Shown in pieces: positions 1 to 5,790 of a DNA stretch of 11,130 nt. The position numbers and the translations under genes are program-made. The stretch spans positions 1-11,130 of the forward strand of contig JALUBW010000152.1 of the NCBI GenBank assembly GCA_027044735.1. The letters run 5' to 3'. Position 1 is the first letter of the stretch. Each line of letters starts with the position of its first letter. The stretch is from Anaerolineales bacterium. GTDB taxonomy: Bacteria > Chloroflexota > Anaerolineae > Anaerolineales > DRMV01. The notes below the pieces were generated by a model. The model saw only the letters and a list, made by a program, of their open reading frames with translations. It was not told the DNA's origin and searched no databases.

Positions 1-325
1 CCACATAAAGTTGGTAGCGCCCGCCTGCTTCGTAAACGCGGATGGCGCCGCGCGCTTCCACCTGCTGACCATCGCGGGGCAAAAACTCACGCCGTTGGAG
101 CCGCACCTGCGTCTTCCACATCACGCATTGAAGTTGAGCGCGGCCGTCCTTCAGCGTGAAATACGCGTGCCCCGAAGCAGCAATTTTGAAATTGGAGACC
201 TCGCCGCGCACCCACAGCGCCTCAAGGGTTTCATCGCCTTCAATCAAGCCCTTGAGGTAAGCAGTGAGTTCGGTAACCGACCAAGTCGGAATTGTGGGTT
301 GGAAGGAGAAAAGCGAAGGTTGCAT
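1..325 (-). CDS. xseA: Exodeoxyribonuclease VII large subunit, N-terminal part (runs off the left edge)
   Basis: Translating the minus strand from an ATG at 325 gives 108 codons open to the window edge. The product carries the N-terminal OB-fold (tRNA_anti-like) of exonuclease VII large subunit: WSVTEL near residue 16, then LWVRGEVSNFK, ASGHAYFTLKD and QLQCVMWK, all characteristic of XseA. With XseB, XseA forms a cytoplasmic nuclease that degrades single-stranded DNA to oligonucleotides in mismatch repair and recombination. The catalytic domain lies outside the window. There is no strong Shine-Dalgarno before the ATG, but the family alignment begins close to this Met. The gene lies downstream of the transporter ATPase gene on the same strand, separated by the palindromic array, so it may depend on its own promoter or on read-through across that array. 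Confidence 0.92.
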   Translation of the reverse strand, partial: MQPSLFSFQPTIPTWSVTELTAYLKGLIEGDETLEALWVRGEVSNFKIAASGHAYFTLKDGRAQLQCVMWKTQVRLQRREFLPRDGQQVEARGAIRVYEAGGRYQLYV

Positions 326-363
326 GGGAAATTCCGAGAAGTTGTGGGAGCGGGCTTTAATTT

Positions 364-938
364 TCACACGGAGAACACGGGGAGCACAGAGAAAAAAAAC
401 TGTGTCCTCCGTGTCCCCCTGTGCCCTCCGTGTGAGAAAACATCTCACAGAGAACACGGGGAGCACAGAGAAAAAAGCCCTGTGTCCTCCGTGTCCCCCT
501 GTGCCCTCTGTGTGAGAAAACATCTCACGGAGAACACGGGGAACACACAGAAAAAAACTGTGTCCTCCGTGTCCCCTGTGCCCTCTGTGTGAGAAAATAT
601 CACACGGAGAACACGGGGAGCACAGAGAAAAAAACTGTGTCCTCCGTGCCCCCTGTGCCCTCTGTGTGAGAAAACATCTCACGGAGAACACGGGGAGCAC
701 AGAGAAAAAAACTGTGTCCTCCGTGCCCCCTGTGCCCTCCGTGTGAGAAAACATCTCACGGAGAACACGGGGAGCACAGAGAAAAAAACTGTGTCCTCCG
801 TGCCCCCTGTGCCCTCTGTGTGAGAAAATATCACACGGAGAACACGGGGAGCACAGAGAAAAAAGCCCTGTGTCCTCCGTGTCCCCTGTGCCCTCTGTGT
901 GAGAAAACATCTCACAGAGAACACGGGGAGCACAGAGA
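364..938. repeat. Tandem array of 7.5 palindromic units of 77-80 bp
   Basis: The motif GAGAACACGGGG recurs at 371, 450, 530, 607, 684, 761, 838 and 917, spaced 79, 80, 77, 77, 77, 77 and 79 bp. Each full unit has a left arm rich in CACRGAG, an A-run, and a right arm that is largely the reverse complement of the left (in unit 1, TCACACGGAG at 364-373 pairs with CTCCGTGTGA at 426-435). Within the arms a roughly 9-bp period is visible (CACGGAGAA, CACGGGGAG, CACAGAGAA). Linkers alternate between AAAACATCTCAC and AAAATATCACAC, and can themselves form small hairpins between neighbouring units. The eighth copy stops after the left arm. The array fills the ATPase-xseA spacer. It opens reading frames on both strands, but their translation is simple reiteration and not a gene. 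Confidence 0.96.
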
Positions 939-960
939 GTTTTCTCTCAGGGACGCGGGC

Positions 961-1737
961 TCACGTTTCTGCGGCTTTAGCAAGGTTCGGAATTTCAAGC
1001 GCCGCGCGCAGACGGCGCACCAGTTCGCCAAAGCGCGGCGTGTAGCGCAAATCGGGGTGGCGCGGGCGGGGGATGTCCACCGTCAACTGTAATTTTACCC
1101 GCGCCGGGCGGGCTGTGAGCACGATAACGCGGTCAGCCAGCAAAAGCGCCTCGCTCACCGAATGCGTCACCATGAGCACAGTTTGGCGCTCGCGCCGCCA
1201 CATGCGCAGCAGTTCATCCCACAGATATTCACGGGTAAGGGCATCCAAAGCCACAAAAGGCTCATCCAAAAGCAAAAGCGAAGGGTTGAACACAAAAGAG
1301 CGCGCCAGCGCCACCCTTTGCGCCATCCCGCCCGAAAGGTCGCGCGGCAAAGCCTTTTCAAAGCCCTGAAGCCCCATCAAGGTAATCATTTCCGCCACAC
1401 GGCGGCGGATTTCGGCTTTGGGCAAGCCTTGCAATTCCAGTGGCAGGGAGATGTTGGCTTCAACTGTCCGCCACGGCATCAGATTGGCTTTTTGGAACAC
1501 CAGCCCAACCCGCGGCTTGCCGCCCCCCAAAGCAGGGAATAGCACACGGCCGCGCGTCGGGCGCAAAAGCCCCGCCACCACGCGCACCAGCGTGCTCTTC
1601 CCACAGCCCGAAGGGCCAACCAAAGCCACAAATTCCTGCTGGCGGACGGAAAAAGTCACGTCGGCGACGGCTTCCAGTTCCCCATCATCGGCGGGGAAAA
1701 CCACGCCCACGTGCTCAAGGCTCAAAAACGGCTTCAT
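961..1737 (-). CDS. NitT/TauT-type ABC transporter ATPase of the predicted riboflavin uptake operon
   Basis: This 258-residue cytoplasmic ATPase powers import through the neighbouring permease. All ABC motifs are present: Walker A GPSGCGKST (41-49), Q-loop Gln82 in VFQKANLMPW, signature LSGGM (134-138), Walker B LLLLDEP (154-160) and H-loop His192. Sequence style and length match the SsuB/TauB/ThiZ branch. I use the ATG at 1737, which gives the normal N-terminus (KPFLSLEHVGV). A start at 1785 would add 16 atypical residues and overlap the binding-protein gene. The chosen start lies 4 bases after the binding-protein stop, implying translational coupling. The gene is last in the operon behind the FMN riboswitch, so its likely substrate is riboflavin or a related flavin. 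Specificity is inferred from regulation, not from the ATPase itself. Confidence 0.95.
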   Translation of the reverse strand: MKPFLSLEHVGVVFPADDGELEAVADVTFSVRQQEFVALVGPSGCGKSTLVRVVAGLLRPTRGRVLFPALGGGKPRVGLVFQKANLMPWRTVEANISLPLELQGLPKAEIRRRVAEMITLMGLQGFEKALPRDLSGGMAQRVALARSFVFNPSLLLLDEPFVALDALTREYLWDELLRMWRRERQTVLMVTHSVSEALLLADRVIVLTARPARVKLQLTVDIPRPRHPDLRYTPRFGELVRRLRAALEIPNLAKAAET

Positions 1738-1741
1738 GGCG

Positions 1742-2833
1742 CTACGGCTGGATGAATTGGTTGGTGTAGGCTTTAGAAACGTCAAGGTCGTGCGTTACCA
1801 AGCCCATTGAGCGGAGCACCTTTTCCATGTTATCCCACGCTTGCGGGTTGGCATAGCCGAGTTTGTCGGCGCGCCAGTATTCAATCGCCTTGTGCAAAAT
1901 CTGCATTTGCACATCGCGGTCGGCGGAAGACAACCCTTCCACATATTTGAGCGAGACATTGTAGGCGTCATCGGGGTAATGAATGGTGTAGTTGATGCCG
2001 CGCAGGGTCGCCCGAACAAAGCGATGCACCATTTCGGGGTCGTCCTTTATCGTCTTTTCGTTGGTGATTATGCCGTTAGAAGCCAAATCTACATAATCTG
2101 CCACGGGGAAGGTGGTGATTTTGTAGCCTTTGGCGCGCAGTTGAATCGGCTCGTTGGTAACATAGCCGACCACAATGCGCTCTTTGCCGCTGGTGAAAGC
2201 CTCAACCTGATTGAAGCCAATGGAATCCAGCGTAACATCGTGTTCGCTAAGTCCAACGGAATGGAGCAAAGCGATCAAGCCGACATAATTTGCCCCGAAA
2301 AGGCCGGGCAAGCCAATGCGCTGACCTTTGAGGTCGGCGGGGGTTTTCAGACCAAGCGCAGCGTCGGCAACCACCACAACCGGATACTTTTGCCACCAAG
2401 TCATCACATACACCACGGGCAAGCCCTTGTCGCGCGCCATCAGCACCTGTTCGCCCGAAACGATAGCAAACGGCAACTTGCCCGCGCCCACAAGCGCCAC
2501 GCCATCGGTTTCAAAACTGTAATCAAAGTCCACATCAAAGCCTGCTTCGGCGTAAAAGCCCTTGTCTTTCGCCACGTAGAATGGGGCGTATTGGATGTTG
2601 GGGATATAGCCCATCGGCAGACGAATGTGGGTGAGTTTAGGCTTGGCGGGGGGAGAGGCGGCGGTCGGCGTTGCGCTAACGTGAACCGGTGTGCCGACGA
2701 GGGCGCGGGTGGGCGCAGAAACGGCAGTCGGCGAGGGCGAGGCGGTTGGGGTGGTTTTCGCCGCACCGCACGCCGTCAAAAGGGCAATGAGCGAGAAAAG
2801 CGCAAAGGGGAGGGAGAGTTTTCGTGAGGGCAT
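1742..2833 (-). CDS. ribY: Substrate-binding lipoprotein, NMT1/THI5-like, predicted riboflavin-binding (RibY-like)
   Basis: A 363-residue lipoprotein that should capture the ligand outside the membrane and hand it to the permease. It starts with a lipoprotein signal: basic MPSRK, a hydrophobic core, and lipobox LTAC with Cys22 as the lipidated residue. A Thr/Pro/Ser/Ala-rich tether spans about 23-67, followed by an NMT1/THI5-like periplasmic-binding fold (GYIPNIQYAPFYVAKDKGFY, then LKGQRIGLPG). I chose the ATG at 2833 because AGGAG lies just upstream; an upstream in-frame Met at 2914 would add repeat-derived residues and bury the signal peptide. The family binds pyrimidine precursors (ThiY/Thi5), nitrate, sulfonates or, in RibY, riboflavin. 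The FMN riboswitch ahead of the operon favours a flavin. The binding-domain assignment is firm, the ligand inferred. Confidence 0.93.
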   Translation of the reverse strand: MPSRKLSLPFALFSLIALLTACGAAKTTPTASPSPTAVSAPTRALVGTPVHVSATPTAASPPAKPKLTHIRLPMGYIPNIQYAPFYVAKDKGFYAEAGFDVDFDYSFETDGVALVGAGKLPFAIVSGEQVLMARDKGLPVVYVMTWWQKYPVVVVADAALGLKTPADLKGQRIGLPGLFGANYVGLIALLHSVGLSEHDVTLDSIGFNQVEAFTSGKERIVVGYVTNEPIQLRAKGYKITTFPVADYVDLASNGIITNEKTIKDDPEMVHRFVRATLRGINYTIHYPDDAYNVSLKYVEGLSSADRDVQMQILHKAIEYWRADKLGYANPQAWDNMEKVLRSMGLVTHDLDVSKAYTNQFIQP

Positions 2834-2850
2834 GGGGAACTCCTGAGAGA

Positions 2851-2885
2851 GGGATTGAGGGATTAAGGGATTGGGGGATTGAGGG
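2851..2885. repeat. Short 8-bp tandem repeat (GGGATTNR) in the ribX-ribY spacer
   Basis: Four consecutive 8-bp units, GGGATTGA, GGGATTAA, GGGATTGG and GGGATTGA, plus GGG. The run ends exactly at the base before the permease stop codon (2886-2888). It fills most of the 52-bp spacer upstream of the binding-protein ribosome binding site. Confidence 0.9.
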
Positions 2886-3683
2886 TCAAAGCCATTTGAG
2901 TAAGCGGCGTTCAAGGGCGACTACTGCGCCGTAGAAAATTAGCGCCAGCCCAACGAGGGTGAAAACGGCAACGAACACAAGCGCGGTGTCGTAGCGTCCG
3001 CGGGCAAGGTTTATGAGGAAGCCAAGTCCGCGGTCGGCGGCGACAAATTCGCCCACCACCGCGCCAATAACCGAAAGCGTAACGCCTATCCGCAGCCCCC
3101 CGAAAAACACCGGCAGCGCCGCGGGAATTTCAAGATAGCGCACCACTTGCCAAGGCGTGGCGTCCAACGAGCGGAGCAGGTCGTAAAGTTCCTGCGGCAC
3201 GCTCCGCACACCCACCACCGTGTTGACCAGCACGGGGAAAAAGACAATGAGCGCGCAAATCAACACTTTGGAAAGCAAACCGGGGCCAAACCAAATTATC
3301 AGCAACGGCGCGATCGCCACCACCGGCACCGATTGGCTCGCCACGATGTAGGGCGCAAGCAAGCGCTCCAAAAACGGCGATTTCGCGAGCAAATAGCCCA
3401 AAGCGGTTGCCGTGAGCACGCCCAGCGCCATCCCCGCGAGGATTTCTTGAAGCGTTACCCACGTGTTGCGCAACAGCACGCCCGATTGCAAAGCCTGCCA
3501 GCCGCGCACCGCCACATCTTCGGGCGAAGGCAAGATGAAAGGCGGCAAGTGCGTCAGCAACACCAAAACCTCCCACAGCCCTAACGCTACCAATAGAGAA
3601 GCGGCAAGGCGGGCAAAGCGGGTGCGCCGCGGGTGGCGGGAAATTGTGCCTAAGACTATCTTTCCGGCGTCAGAGAGGTTCAT
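2886..3683 (-). CDS. ribX: NitT/TauT-type ABC transporter permease, predicted riboflavin transporter (RibX-like)
   Basis: A 265-residue inner-membrane permease of the binding-protein-dependent (SsuC/TauC/ThiX) type. Hydrophobic segments lie near residues 26-43, 81-100, 118-133, 138-158, 196-212 and 234-256, consistent with the usual six helices. The EAA-like cytoplasmic loop that docks the ATPase is seen around 165-200 (SLDATPWQVVRYLEIPAALP, ending GGLRIG). It is the first gene after the FMN riboswitch and two terminators, so its transcription should fall when FMN is abundant. The ATG at 3683 has no purine-rich Shine-Dalgarno; the preceding sequence is instead pyrimidine-rich (CCTCCTTCCC). 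No better in-frame start is visible. The substrate is inferred as riboflavin from the riboswitch and from RibXY systems described in Chloroflexota; a thiamine-precursor transporter would normally carry a TPP riboswitch. Confidence 0.93.
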   Translation of the reverse strand: MNLSDAGKIVLGTISRHPRRTRFARLAASLLVALGLWEVLVLLTHLPPFILPSPEDVAVRGWQALQSGVLLRNTWVTLQEILAGMALGVLTATALGYLLAKSPFLERLLAPYIVASQSVPVVAIAPLLIIWFGPGLLSKVLICALIVFFPVLVNTVVGVRSVPQELYDLLRSLDATPWQVVRYLEIPAALPVFFGGLRIGVTLSVIGAVVGEFVAADRGLGFLINLARGRYDTALVFVAVFTLVGLALIFYGAVVALERRLLKWL

Positions 3684-3698
3684 GGGAAGGAGGAAAGA

Positions 3699-3729
3699 AT
3701 TGAGGGATGAGGGATTGGGGAATTAGGGG
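3699..3729. repeat. Imperfect GGGATTG-type short repeat upstream of ribX
   Basis: Reiterated AATTGAGGGATGAGGGATTGG followed by GGAATTAGGGG. It resembles the tandem repeat on the other side of ribX at 2851-2885, so related low-complexity tracts bracket the permease gene. Confidence 0.75.
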
Positions 3730-3740
3730 TGCAAGGAAGG

Positions 3741-3765
3741 AAAATGCCCCGCGGGGGCGGGGCAT
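3741..3765 (-). terminator. Intrinsic terminator just before ribX
   Basis: Read on the minus strand, a 9-bp perfect stem ATGCCCCGC / GCGGGGCAT (3757-3765 with 3744-3752) closes a 4-base loop. It runs into a short U-tract (TTTT with 3744, then CC). It lies about 60 bases before the permease start and downstream of the FMN aptamer, so it fits the expression platform of a transcription-terminating riboswitch. Confidence 0.8.
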
Positions 3766-3801
3766 AGGGGAAGGCGCGGGGCGTGGCGGGCGCGCCGTGC
3801 C

Positions 3802-3833
3802 AAAAACAAACCCCGAAAACTCAGTTTCCGAGG
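3802..3833 (-). terminator. Second intrinsic terminator-like hairpin, upstream of the main one
   Basis: On the minus strand CCTCGGAAA (3833-3825) pairs with TTTTCGGGG (3819-3811). That makes a 9-bp stem with two G-U pairs and a 5-base loop, followed by TTTGTTTTT. This is a weaker but terminator-shaped hairpin 36 bases ahead of the GC-rich terminator. Together they give the leader two potential stop points. Confidence 0.6.
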
Positions 3834-3882
3834 CTTTGCAAGCACAACAACACGCCGCGCGCACGCAAACTGCACGCTCGTT

Positions 3883-4013
3883 CAACCTTCTCCCATCCGG
3901 ACTTTACCGTCGGCCTCGGAATTTCACCGAGTCTGCGCCAAAAGGCGGCGCTCGCGGGCTTTTACCGCCGGTCGGGAATTGCGGCCGCGCCGCTCACCCT
4001 GCCCCGAAGGTTG
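3883..4013 (-). promoter_or_regulatory. FMN riboswitch (RFN element)
   Basis: The minus strand holds the conserved RFN core: CTTCGGGGCAGGGTG at the 5' end, CCCGACCGGCGGT, AGCCCGCGAGC, CGGTGAAATTCCG, GCCGACGGT, and GTCCGGATGGGAGAAGG at the 3' end. P1 is an 8-bp helix between 4006-4013 and 3883-3890 (CAACCTTC / GAAGGTTG on the plus strand). P2 carries an extra GCGGC/GCCGC extension. FMN binding to this class normally causes premature termination or blocks translation of riboflavin synthesis or transport genes. Here two terminators follow, so transcription control is likely. It governs ribX, ribY and the ATPase gene. Confidence 0.96.
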
Positions 4014-4031
4014 CTATCAGTTGTCGCGCGC

Positions 4032-4060
4032 ATTATAAGCCTGCGCGTGGGAAATGTCAA
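4032..4060 (-). promoter_or_regulatory. Consensus sigma-70-type promoter for the riboswitch operon
   Basis: Minus strand TTGACA (4060-4055), a 17-base spacer, then TATAAT (4037-4032): a perfect match to the housekeeping consensus. Transcription should start near 4025, about a dozen bases before riboswitch helix P1. The -35 box lies 20 bases downstream of the stop of the preceding signalling gene, which separates the two transcription units. Confidence 0.92.
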
Positions 4061-4079
4061 ATTTTGAGGCTACAGGCAA

Positions 4080-4568
4080 CTACTCCAAAATCTTAAACCG
4101 CAAAAGGCATTTACCGCTTTCGGGATTCACATCAAACTGAGTTATAGTCGTAGCACCACCCGTGTTCTGACGTAGCGCATTCATCGTTATGTTCAAAAAC
4201 GGGCACAGAAACGGCTGCACACCTTGCTCTAATAAACTCTTTTCCACGTTCATCAGTATACAATTGTGCACTTTCAAACCAACCGTACTGTTCTCCTTCT
4301 CAATATCAAAAGAATCGGCAATAGCCATGTGATCAACAAAAAACTTACCAACGGCCGAAGCCAATTCACCCGGGTCACGATCATCTACCTGCAAACCTTT
4401 AGCCTCTAAGGTTTTCAACATCTCTCGCCCTACGGTGTTCGTCACGGCAAAAGAGGCGTCTCCTAACATATCCCACAAGCCTTTTTCAAGGCCATAAAGC
4501 AACATTTCTACCAACTGGTCCCACATTTTCTTTTGCTCCTCAGTCATTGCAGAAGAATCCAGTACCAC
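4080..4568 (-). CDS. Unrecognised 162-residue protein, last gene of the MglA/roadblock cassette
   Basis: I do not recognise the family firmly. The protein is soluble, with no signal peptide or membrane segment, and appears alpha-helical in its first 90 residues, then mixed. Possible ligand or metal residues cluster late: His80, His101-x-Cys103, Cys122-Pro123 and Cys154. The C-terminal half (HNCILMNVEKSL, then FLCPFLNITMNAL and a final beta-like stretch) is vaguely reminiscent of small-molecule sensor domains such as V4R or the methanogen output domain, but this is weak. The start is GTG at 4568, chosen because AGGAGG lies 6 bases upstream; a downstream ATG at 4547 lacks such a site. It follows the DUF4388-roadblock gene by 20 bases, so it is probably co-transcribed and may be the sensor or output partner of the GTPase system. 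Confidence 0.85.
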   Translation of the reverse strand: MVLDSSAMTEEQKKMWDQLVEMLLYGLEKGLWDMLGDASFAVTNTVGREMLKTLEAKGLQVDDRDPGELASAVGKFFVDHMAIADSFDIEKENSTVGLKVHNCILMNVEKSLLEQGVQPFLCPFLNITMNALRQNTGGATTITQFDVNPESGKCLLRFKILE

Positions 4569-4588
4569 TTTGGACCTCCTAAACGAAA

Positions 4589-5353
4589 CTATGCAAGTGC
4601 CTTAAGAATTTCGGCAAGATCGGCAGCAACCGTGCGCGACTCGGCAAATGCCATGCCAAGGTTCACGTCGCGGGGCAAAACGGCAACAAACAATACCGAA
4701 CGGTTAATGCTCCGAACCAGCATGTAGCCCTCAGTGCCCTCAATCAGCGTCTGGACAAAGTCGCCTTCGGAAATTTGTCCCATTGTCCGTTTGCTCAGGC
4801 CGTAGACTGCTGCCGAGGTGGCGGCGATGAGCGCCTCATCGGCATCCCGCCGAGGGAAATCGGCGCTGTAAATCAGGCCATCAGTGCCTACCACGGCCGC
4901 ACCGATAATATCTACCGAATCCTCAAGCAGATTGGAGAGCACGTCGGCTATGCGCTCTCTTGTTTTCTTTCCTTGTGACATATTTTCCTCCTTAGATGTA
5001 GTTTGGGGTGAAATTTCTGCCTCTTGTTCATCCAAGAGGCGCAACGCTTCCAAAAGCGCGTTGTTCCAAGATTGTTGAATGGTAATTTTAGGCGCTTTGC
5101 GCGCAGGCTCCAACCGAAACGTGCCTTCTTGCGCTGCAAGAGCCTTGGTCAAAGCCTTGATGCCTTCGTCACCATTGGATGATTCAGCATGGACTACCTT
5201 GCCGTTGCTCACAAACACCGCCAAATTTTGCTGCGGAGTGTTTACAACCACAGCAACATCCTCCTCGCCCGAGGAAGCGGCTATTTCAACAAGCGAAGGC
5301 AAATCCACATTACCTAATTCCCCTTTCAAAAGCACATCATTCCCGAATCCCAT
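4589..5353 (-). CDS. DUF4388 (PatA-type) and roadblock/LC7 fusion protein
   Basis: A 254-residue cytoplasmic protein with two domains. Residues about 8-85 match DUF4388, the N-terminal domain of PatA-like proteins (LLKGELGNVDLPSLVEIAA, FVSNGKVVHAE, GTFRLEP). Residues about 133-250 form a roadblock/LC7 domain (IIGAAVVGTDGLIYSADFP, then GYMLVRSINRSVLFVAVLP), the MglB-like fold that binds Ras-like GTPases and can act as a GTPase-activating protein. A linker of about 35 residues joins them. The ATG at 5353 has GGAGG 5 bases upstream and lies 11 bases after the preceding gene. A second in-frame ATG at 4981 (Met125) has its own AAGGAGG, so a free 130-residue roadblock protein may also be made. The GTPase encoded two genes upstream is the obvious partner. 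Confidence 0.92.
   Translation of the reverse strand: MGFGNDVLLKGELGNVDLPSLVEIAASSGEEDVAVVVNTPQQNLAVFVSNGKVVHAESSNGDEGIKALTKALAAQEGTFRLEPARKAPKITIQQSWNNALLEALRLLDEQEAEISPQTTSKEENMSQGKKTRERIADVLSNLLEDSVDIIGAAVVGTDGLIYSADFPRRDADEALIAATSAAVYGLSKRTMGQISEGDFVQTLIEGTEGYMLVRSINRSVLFVAVLPRDVNLGMAFAESRTVAADLAEILKALA
4987..4993 (-). promoter_or_regulatory. Internal ribosome binding site inside the DUF4388-roadblock gene
   Basis: AAGGAGG on the minus strand lies 5 bases before an in-frame ATG at 4979-4981. It is as strong as, or stronger than, the site for the full-length start. It falls exactly at the junction between the linker and the roadblock domain. Initiation here would give a 130-residue protein (4589-4981) beginning MSQGKKTRERIADVL, the length of a normal single-domain MglB-like protein. 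Confidence 0.7.
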
Positions 5354-5364
5354 CTTTTCCTCCG

Positions 5365-5790
5365 CTAACTTTTTTGCAATTGCGTAATGATTTTGTTCAT
5401 GGCTCTACGGTAAGCACGGCGAGGAGGAACAAGCACGGTCAAGATTGCAACGATATCGGGGCGCTCCACAACTCGCGAAACGATGAGAGCACCCTCTTTA
5501 GTGCGGGTGGTAATTTCATCCACACTAAAACGCCCGAAAAAAGATTCCATTTGCCCAGCCGTGCGCAACATAGGCGGCGCAAAAGCCGCCAAAGTTTCAA
5601 TGAGGCGATCCTCCAAGCCTTTTTTAGCATCTGGATGCAAGGCCGAAAGAAAAGGCAAACCTTGAAAATCGGTCAGTACGGCAGCAAGAAAAGCGTTGGA
5701 CTGCACAAGTTCTTCAAGCAAATGCCGCCAAACTTGGCCTTTGTTGGCAACAACAGCCAAAGAAATGTCTTGGGAAACATTTGTCTTCAC
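5365..5790 (-). CDS. Probable roadblock/LC7-like protein
   Basis: A 141-residue soluble protein whose layout fits a divergent roadblock/LC7 domain: an N-terminal helix (VWRHLLEELVQSN), a strand pair around AAVLTDFQGLPFLSA (residues about 36-50), a central helix (LEDRLIETLAAFAPPML), then strands around residues 85-125 (ALIVSRVVERPDIVAILTVLV). The tail is basic (RRAYRRAMNKI). The start is GTG at 5790, supported by GGAGG 6 bases upstream. It overlaps the stop of the GTPase gene by 4 bases (GTGA), so translation is coupled to the GTPase. That coupling suggests the two products bind each other, as MglB does MglA. The family call is weaker than for the other roadblock proteins here, because the sequence is divergent. 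Confidence 0.85.
   Translation of the reverse strand: MKTNVSQDISLAVVANKGQVWRHLLEELVQSNAFLAAVLTDFQGLPFLSALHPDAKKGLEDRLIETLAAFAPPMLRTAGQMESFFGRFSVDEITTRTKEGALIVSRVVERPDIVAILTVLVPPRRAYRRAMNKIITQLQKS

Noticed and set aside
11..933. Plus- and minus-strand reading frames across the 364-938 array, encoding repetitive peptides such as HREHGEHREK and VSSVSPC
   Set aside because: They are translations of the palindromic tandem repeat with no ribosome binding sites, and the first overlaps the real xseA frame on the other strand.
364..938. CRISPR array
   Set aside because: Units are contiguous and nearly identical over their whole length. There are no unique spacers and no cas genes.
1841..2827. Long plus-strand open frame of 328 codons
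   Set aside because: It is antisense to the binding-protein gene, which has a lipobox, a ribosome binding site and a clear fold.
2834..2914. Upstream in-frame Met start for the binding protein
   Set aside because: It would translate the GGGATTG repeat (PLIPQSL) and place 27 residues before a perfect lipoprotein signal peptide. The ATG at 2833 has its own AGGAG.
3883..4013. TPP riboswitch, as expected for a ThiXYZ-like transporter
   Set aside because: The conserved blocks are those of the FMN (RFN) element, and no CTGAGA thi-box core is present.
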